This document shows, one piece after another, positions 4,965 to 6,790 of a stretch of 6,790 nucleotides of DNA. Each line of letters starts with the position of its first letter. The first letter of the stretch is position 1. The stretch is from CAWCGU01 sp963838095 (GTDB taxonomy: Bacteria; Actinomycetota; Thermoleophilia; Solirubrobacterales; 70-9): positions 1 to 6,790 of the forward strand of contig CAWIPO010000004.1 in assembly GCA_963838095.1 (NCBI GenBank), in the 5' to 3' direction. A model generated the notes under the pieces. It did no database searches and was not told where the DNA came from. It saw only the letters and a program-made list of their open reading frames with translations. The position numbers and the translations under genes are program-made.

Positions 4965-5588
4965 ATGCCCGCGGTGCCCGGAGCGCGGACGCTTGGCCGC
5001 ATGGTGGGCGCCGTCGTTCGGCCGCCGGTCGCGCTCGCAGGCTCCCTGGCGGTAGAGGCACTCGATCGCAGCCTGGCGGCGCTGGCGCGCAGCCGTGTCC
5101 CGGGGATGGTGGTCGACCGCATGGTCGAGGCCCAGCTGGTCGAGCTCGTGGTCGACCGGCTGCTCGAGGCTCAGGTGGCCGACAGGATCGTCCAGCGGGT
5201 GCTGGCCAGCCCCGAGGCGCCGCGACTTGTGACCGAGACGCTCGAGCGGCCGGAGCTCGAGCGCCTGCTCACCGAGACGCTCGACAGCCCCGCCGTCGAC
5301 CGGCTGGTCCGGCGGTCGCTCGACAGCGCTGGCATGTCGCAGGCGATCCGCAGCGTGCTTCAGAGCGAGCTGATGGCGGCCACGACCGAGCAGCTGCTGG
5401 ACAGCGCGGAGATGCAGCAGGTGGTCGAGCGCGTGGCGAACAGCCCTGAGGTGCGCGCGGCGGTGGCCGCACAGTCGATCGGGCTGGCCGACGAGGTCGC
5501 CGACCAGGTGCGCACGCGCGCGATGGCGGGCGACGACGCCGCCGAGCGCCTCGCCCGCAGGCTGCTGAGGCGCAAGGCGGAGCCGTGA
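4965..5588 (+). CDS. Protein of tandem 13-residue helical repeats, unknown function
   Basis: 207 residues. After an N-terminal Gly/Ala/Val-rich helix (GRMVGAVVRPPVALAGSLAV, 11-30), residues 40-170 are about ten near-regular 13-residue units. Examples are LASPEAPRLVTET, LERPELERLLTET, LDSPAVDRLVRRS, LDSAEMQQVVERV and ANSPEVRAAVAAQ. The pattern is L-x-S-P-E-h-x-R-h-h-x-x-h, one unit (66-79) being 14 long. S-P-E is a typical helix N-cap, so each unit is probably one short amphipathic helix in a solenoid or membrane-surface array. The C-terminus is Arg-rich (RLARRLLRRK). It has no cysteine and no known domain. Its stop overlaps the RDD gene's GTG as GTGA, so the two products are probably made together. 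The ATG at 4965 lacks a strong ribosome binding site, and ATG 5001 is possible. Confidence 0.9.
   Translation: MPAVPGARTLGRMVGAVVRPPVALAGSLAVEALDRSLAALARSRVPGMVVDRMVEAQLVELVVDRLLEAQVADRIVQRVLASPEAPRLVTETLERPELERLLTETLDSPAVDRLVRRSLDSAGMSQAIRSVLQSELMAATTEQLLDSAEMQQVVERVANSPEVRAAVAAQSIGLADEVADQVRTRAMAGDDAAERLARRLLRRKAEP
5082..5474 (+). repeat. Coding tandem repeat, about ten 39-base (13-codon) units
   Basis: Units at protein residues 40-52, 53-65, 66-79 (14), 80-92, 93-105, 106-118, 119-131, 132-144, 145-157 and 158-170. The repeat is conserved in protein pattern rather than DNA identity, which implies old duplication kept by selection rather than recent slippage. Confidence 0.8.
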
Positions 5589-6079
5589 GCGGCTACGGGG
5601 GAATCGTCACGCGCACCCTGGCGCTCGCCACCGACGCGCTCGTGCTCAACGTCGGCTTGGCGGTGACTACGACGATCATCGGGCTCGCGCTCTCCGTGTT
5701 CGGGGCCGACCTGAGCGATATCGACACGTCGGGCCTGCTCGCCGGGCTCGGTGCCTGGTGCCTGGTGACGGCGGCGTACTTCGTCGCTTTCTGGACGCTG
5801 ACCGAGCAGACGCCCGGCATGCGCGTGCTGCGCCTGAAGGTGGTCTCGATCGAGGGGGAGCGTCTGCGGTTCGGCCGGGCGGTGCTCCGCTTCATAGGGA
5901 TGATCCTGGCGGCGCTGCCGTTGATGGCCGGCTACCTCCCGATCCTGTGGGACCCGCGGCGGCAGGGGCTACACGACAAGATCGCCAGGTCCGTGGTCCG
6001 CTACGTGCCGCCGCCGGAGAGCACGACGCTCGCCGTCACTGCCGTGCCATCGCGAAGCGCAGGCGCTCGTCTGGGCTGA
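5585..6079 (+). CDS. RDD family membrane protein
   Basis: 164 residues from GTG 5585, with aaggcggag just upstream; the GTG overlaps the previous stop as GTGA. The RDD layout is clear. R10 and D17 lie in RTLALATDAL at the start of the first membrane helix (about 18-40), a second helix spans about 52-72, and EQTPGMRVLRLKVV (74-87) is the conserved loop. RAVLRFIG (98-105) leads a third helix to about 121, then WDPRRQGLHDKIA (122-134) has the last conserved Asp, D131. RDD proteins are small membrane proteins; some are reported to act in ion transport, most are uncharacterised. Residues after about 145 (STTLAVTAVPSRSAGARLG) look unlike the family and run over the 3' end of the convergent sulfatase remnant, so the natural C-terminus may be lost. 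Confidence 0.9.
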   Translation: MSGYGGIVTRTLALATDALVLNVGLAVTTTIIGLALSVFGADLSDIDTSGLLAGLGAWCLVTAAYFVAFWTLTEQTPGMRVLRLKVVSIEGERLRFGRAVLRFIGMILAALPLMAGYLPILWDPRRQGLHDKIARSVVRYVPPPESTTLAVTAVPSRSAGARLG

Positions 6080-6790
6080 TCAGGGGGTCCACGTCCTCGG
6101 CCGTTTCGTCGATGTCGATTTGGACCCAGGGCACGCGACCTGTGAAGCCGTTGTCGGGCCCATGGTCGTCGCTGACGGGAGTGGCGCTGTCGCGACCGAG
6201 GTCCAGCGTCTCGTCCGCGGAGAAGAGCATGGGCACGGTGTGCTCGACGCGACCCTCGCCGACCTTGTCGCCGTCGACGTAGAGCGTGACGTCGCCGCCC
6301 CTGGCCAATCCGCCGCCGTCGTAGGCGAACTCCATGCGGATCTGGTGCTCGCCGGCGGGGACGGGTTGCTCTCCCTAGATCTTGAACCGCTGGAGGCCGA
6401 AGAAGTTGTAACGGTAGGCCGGGCACCCCTCGTGGAGGTAGAGGCTCCAGCCGCCGTAGGCCCGCCCTGGGCGACGAGCACCCCCTCGGCCCCGCCCCCG
6501 GGCACCTCGATCCGGGCCGTGAGGGCGTGTGACTTGTTCTTGGTGACGGGACCGAGTTCTCCGGCAGCCGCGTTGTCGCGGACGATGTAGCTCGTCTCCC
6601 ACACCGGCACCTCGTGACACTTGCCGAACTGAGCGGTCGAGTATCCGTTGAGCCTGAGCGTCTCCGCCAGGGGGGCCGCGGAGTTCGGGCGAATCGAGTT
6701 GTACCCCGGCGCCGACGTGGCGATCTCGGTGATCCCGCCCATCCCGACCGAGTGGTGGTCGCGTCCCGTCAGCAGCGCCATCGTCCCTTC
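6036..6790 (-). pseudogene. Arylsulfatase remnant: internal deletions, frameshift and nonsense codon
   Basis: Minus strand, 5' end beyond the window. Near the start, LLTGRDHHSVGMGGITEIAT and then NGYSTAQFGKCHEVPVWETS (residues 45-64 from ATG 6781) are the N-terminal part of a large bacterial arylsulfatase (about 750-790 residues when intact). At 6590/6589 this jumps to YIVRDNAAAGEL, which resembles the mid-protein metal-site block 'YIxGDNGASAEG'. It then jumps to VTKNKSHALTARIEVPGGGA (from about 6547), part of the C-terminal domain. A missing G in the run at 6461-6463 shifts the frame, restored as AYGGWSLYLHEGCPAYRYNF. TAG at 6375-6377 then stands where Glu is usual, and the true C-terminus follows (MEFAYDGGGLARGGDVTLYV to MARQ, TGA 6036). 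Most of the catalytic domain is gone, so hydrolysis of sulfate esters is not possible. Confidence 0.9.

Noticed and set aside
4261..5061. A 266-codon minus-strand open frame over the LuxR and receiver genes
   Set aside because: It overlaps two recognisable plus-strand domains, is Arg/Pro-rich and has no motif; a shadow frame.
3559..6377. Reassigned TAG (stop-codon recoding) to explain the two in-frame TAGs
   Set aside because: The DUF2550-like gene and the 71-residue coiled-coil gene end naturally in TAG, and the other confident genes show no internal TAG; simple mutation or error is enough.
1..6790. CRISPR array, tRNA, rRNA, insertion sequence or phage genes
   Set aside because: No regularly spaced repeats, no cloverleaf-like sequence, no rRNA-like stretch and no transposase, integrase or terminal inverted repeats were seen on either strand.

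Overview
The window is a high-GC stretch with strongly G/C-biased third codon positions, GTG starts and four-base stop/start overlaps. The gene types (DUF2550-like protein, cysteine-free carboxymuconolactone-decarboxylase-like protein, RDD protein, actinobacterial-type arylsulfatase) suggest a chromosomal segment from an actinomycete, possibly a deep-branching soil group such as Thermoleophilia. That placement is inference; no marker gene is present.

Layout. (1) 1-868, plus strand: the C-terminal tail of an MFS-type transporter, a hairpin, a small carboxymuconolactone-decarboxylase-like protein with a clear ribosome binding site, and a possible coupled 54-residue ORF. (2) 869-1195: no intact gene; a possible frameshifted remnant lies on the minus strand directly after the antiporter. 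(3) 1196-3996, minus strand: a five-gene cluster reading downward. It holds a membrane-anchored coiled-coil protein, a short coiled-coil protein in the same frame after one TAG, an unknown 95-residue protein, a DUF2550-like membrane protein coupled to it, and a CPA-type Na+(K+)/H+ antiporter. (4) 4058-4473: a head-to-head junction near 4157-4171. A minus-strand acidic coding stretch without a start meets a plus-strand LuxR/NarL output domain lacking its receiver. (5) 4558-6079, plus strand: a receiver-only response regulator with a one-base frameshift, a protein built from about ten 13-residue repeats, and an RDD membrane protein coupled to it by GTGA. (6) 6036-6790, minus strand: the wreck of a large arylsulfatase with internal deletions, one frameshift and one nonsense codon.

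The cluster in (3) looks like a membrane ion-homeostasis operon with uncharacterised accessory proteins. The receiver, repeat protein and RDD protein in (5) form a second tight unit. The most novel-looking element is the 13-residue repeat protein. The most striking general feature is the number of broken genes. Two of the breaks are single missing bases in C/G runs, so assembly error must be separated from true gene decay before any biology is built on them.
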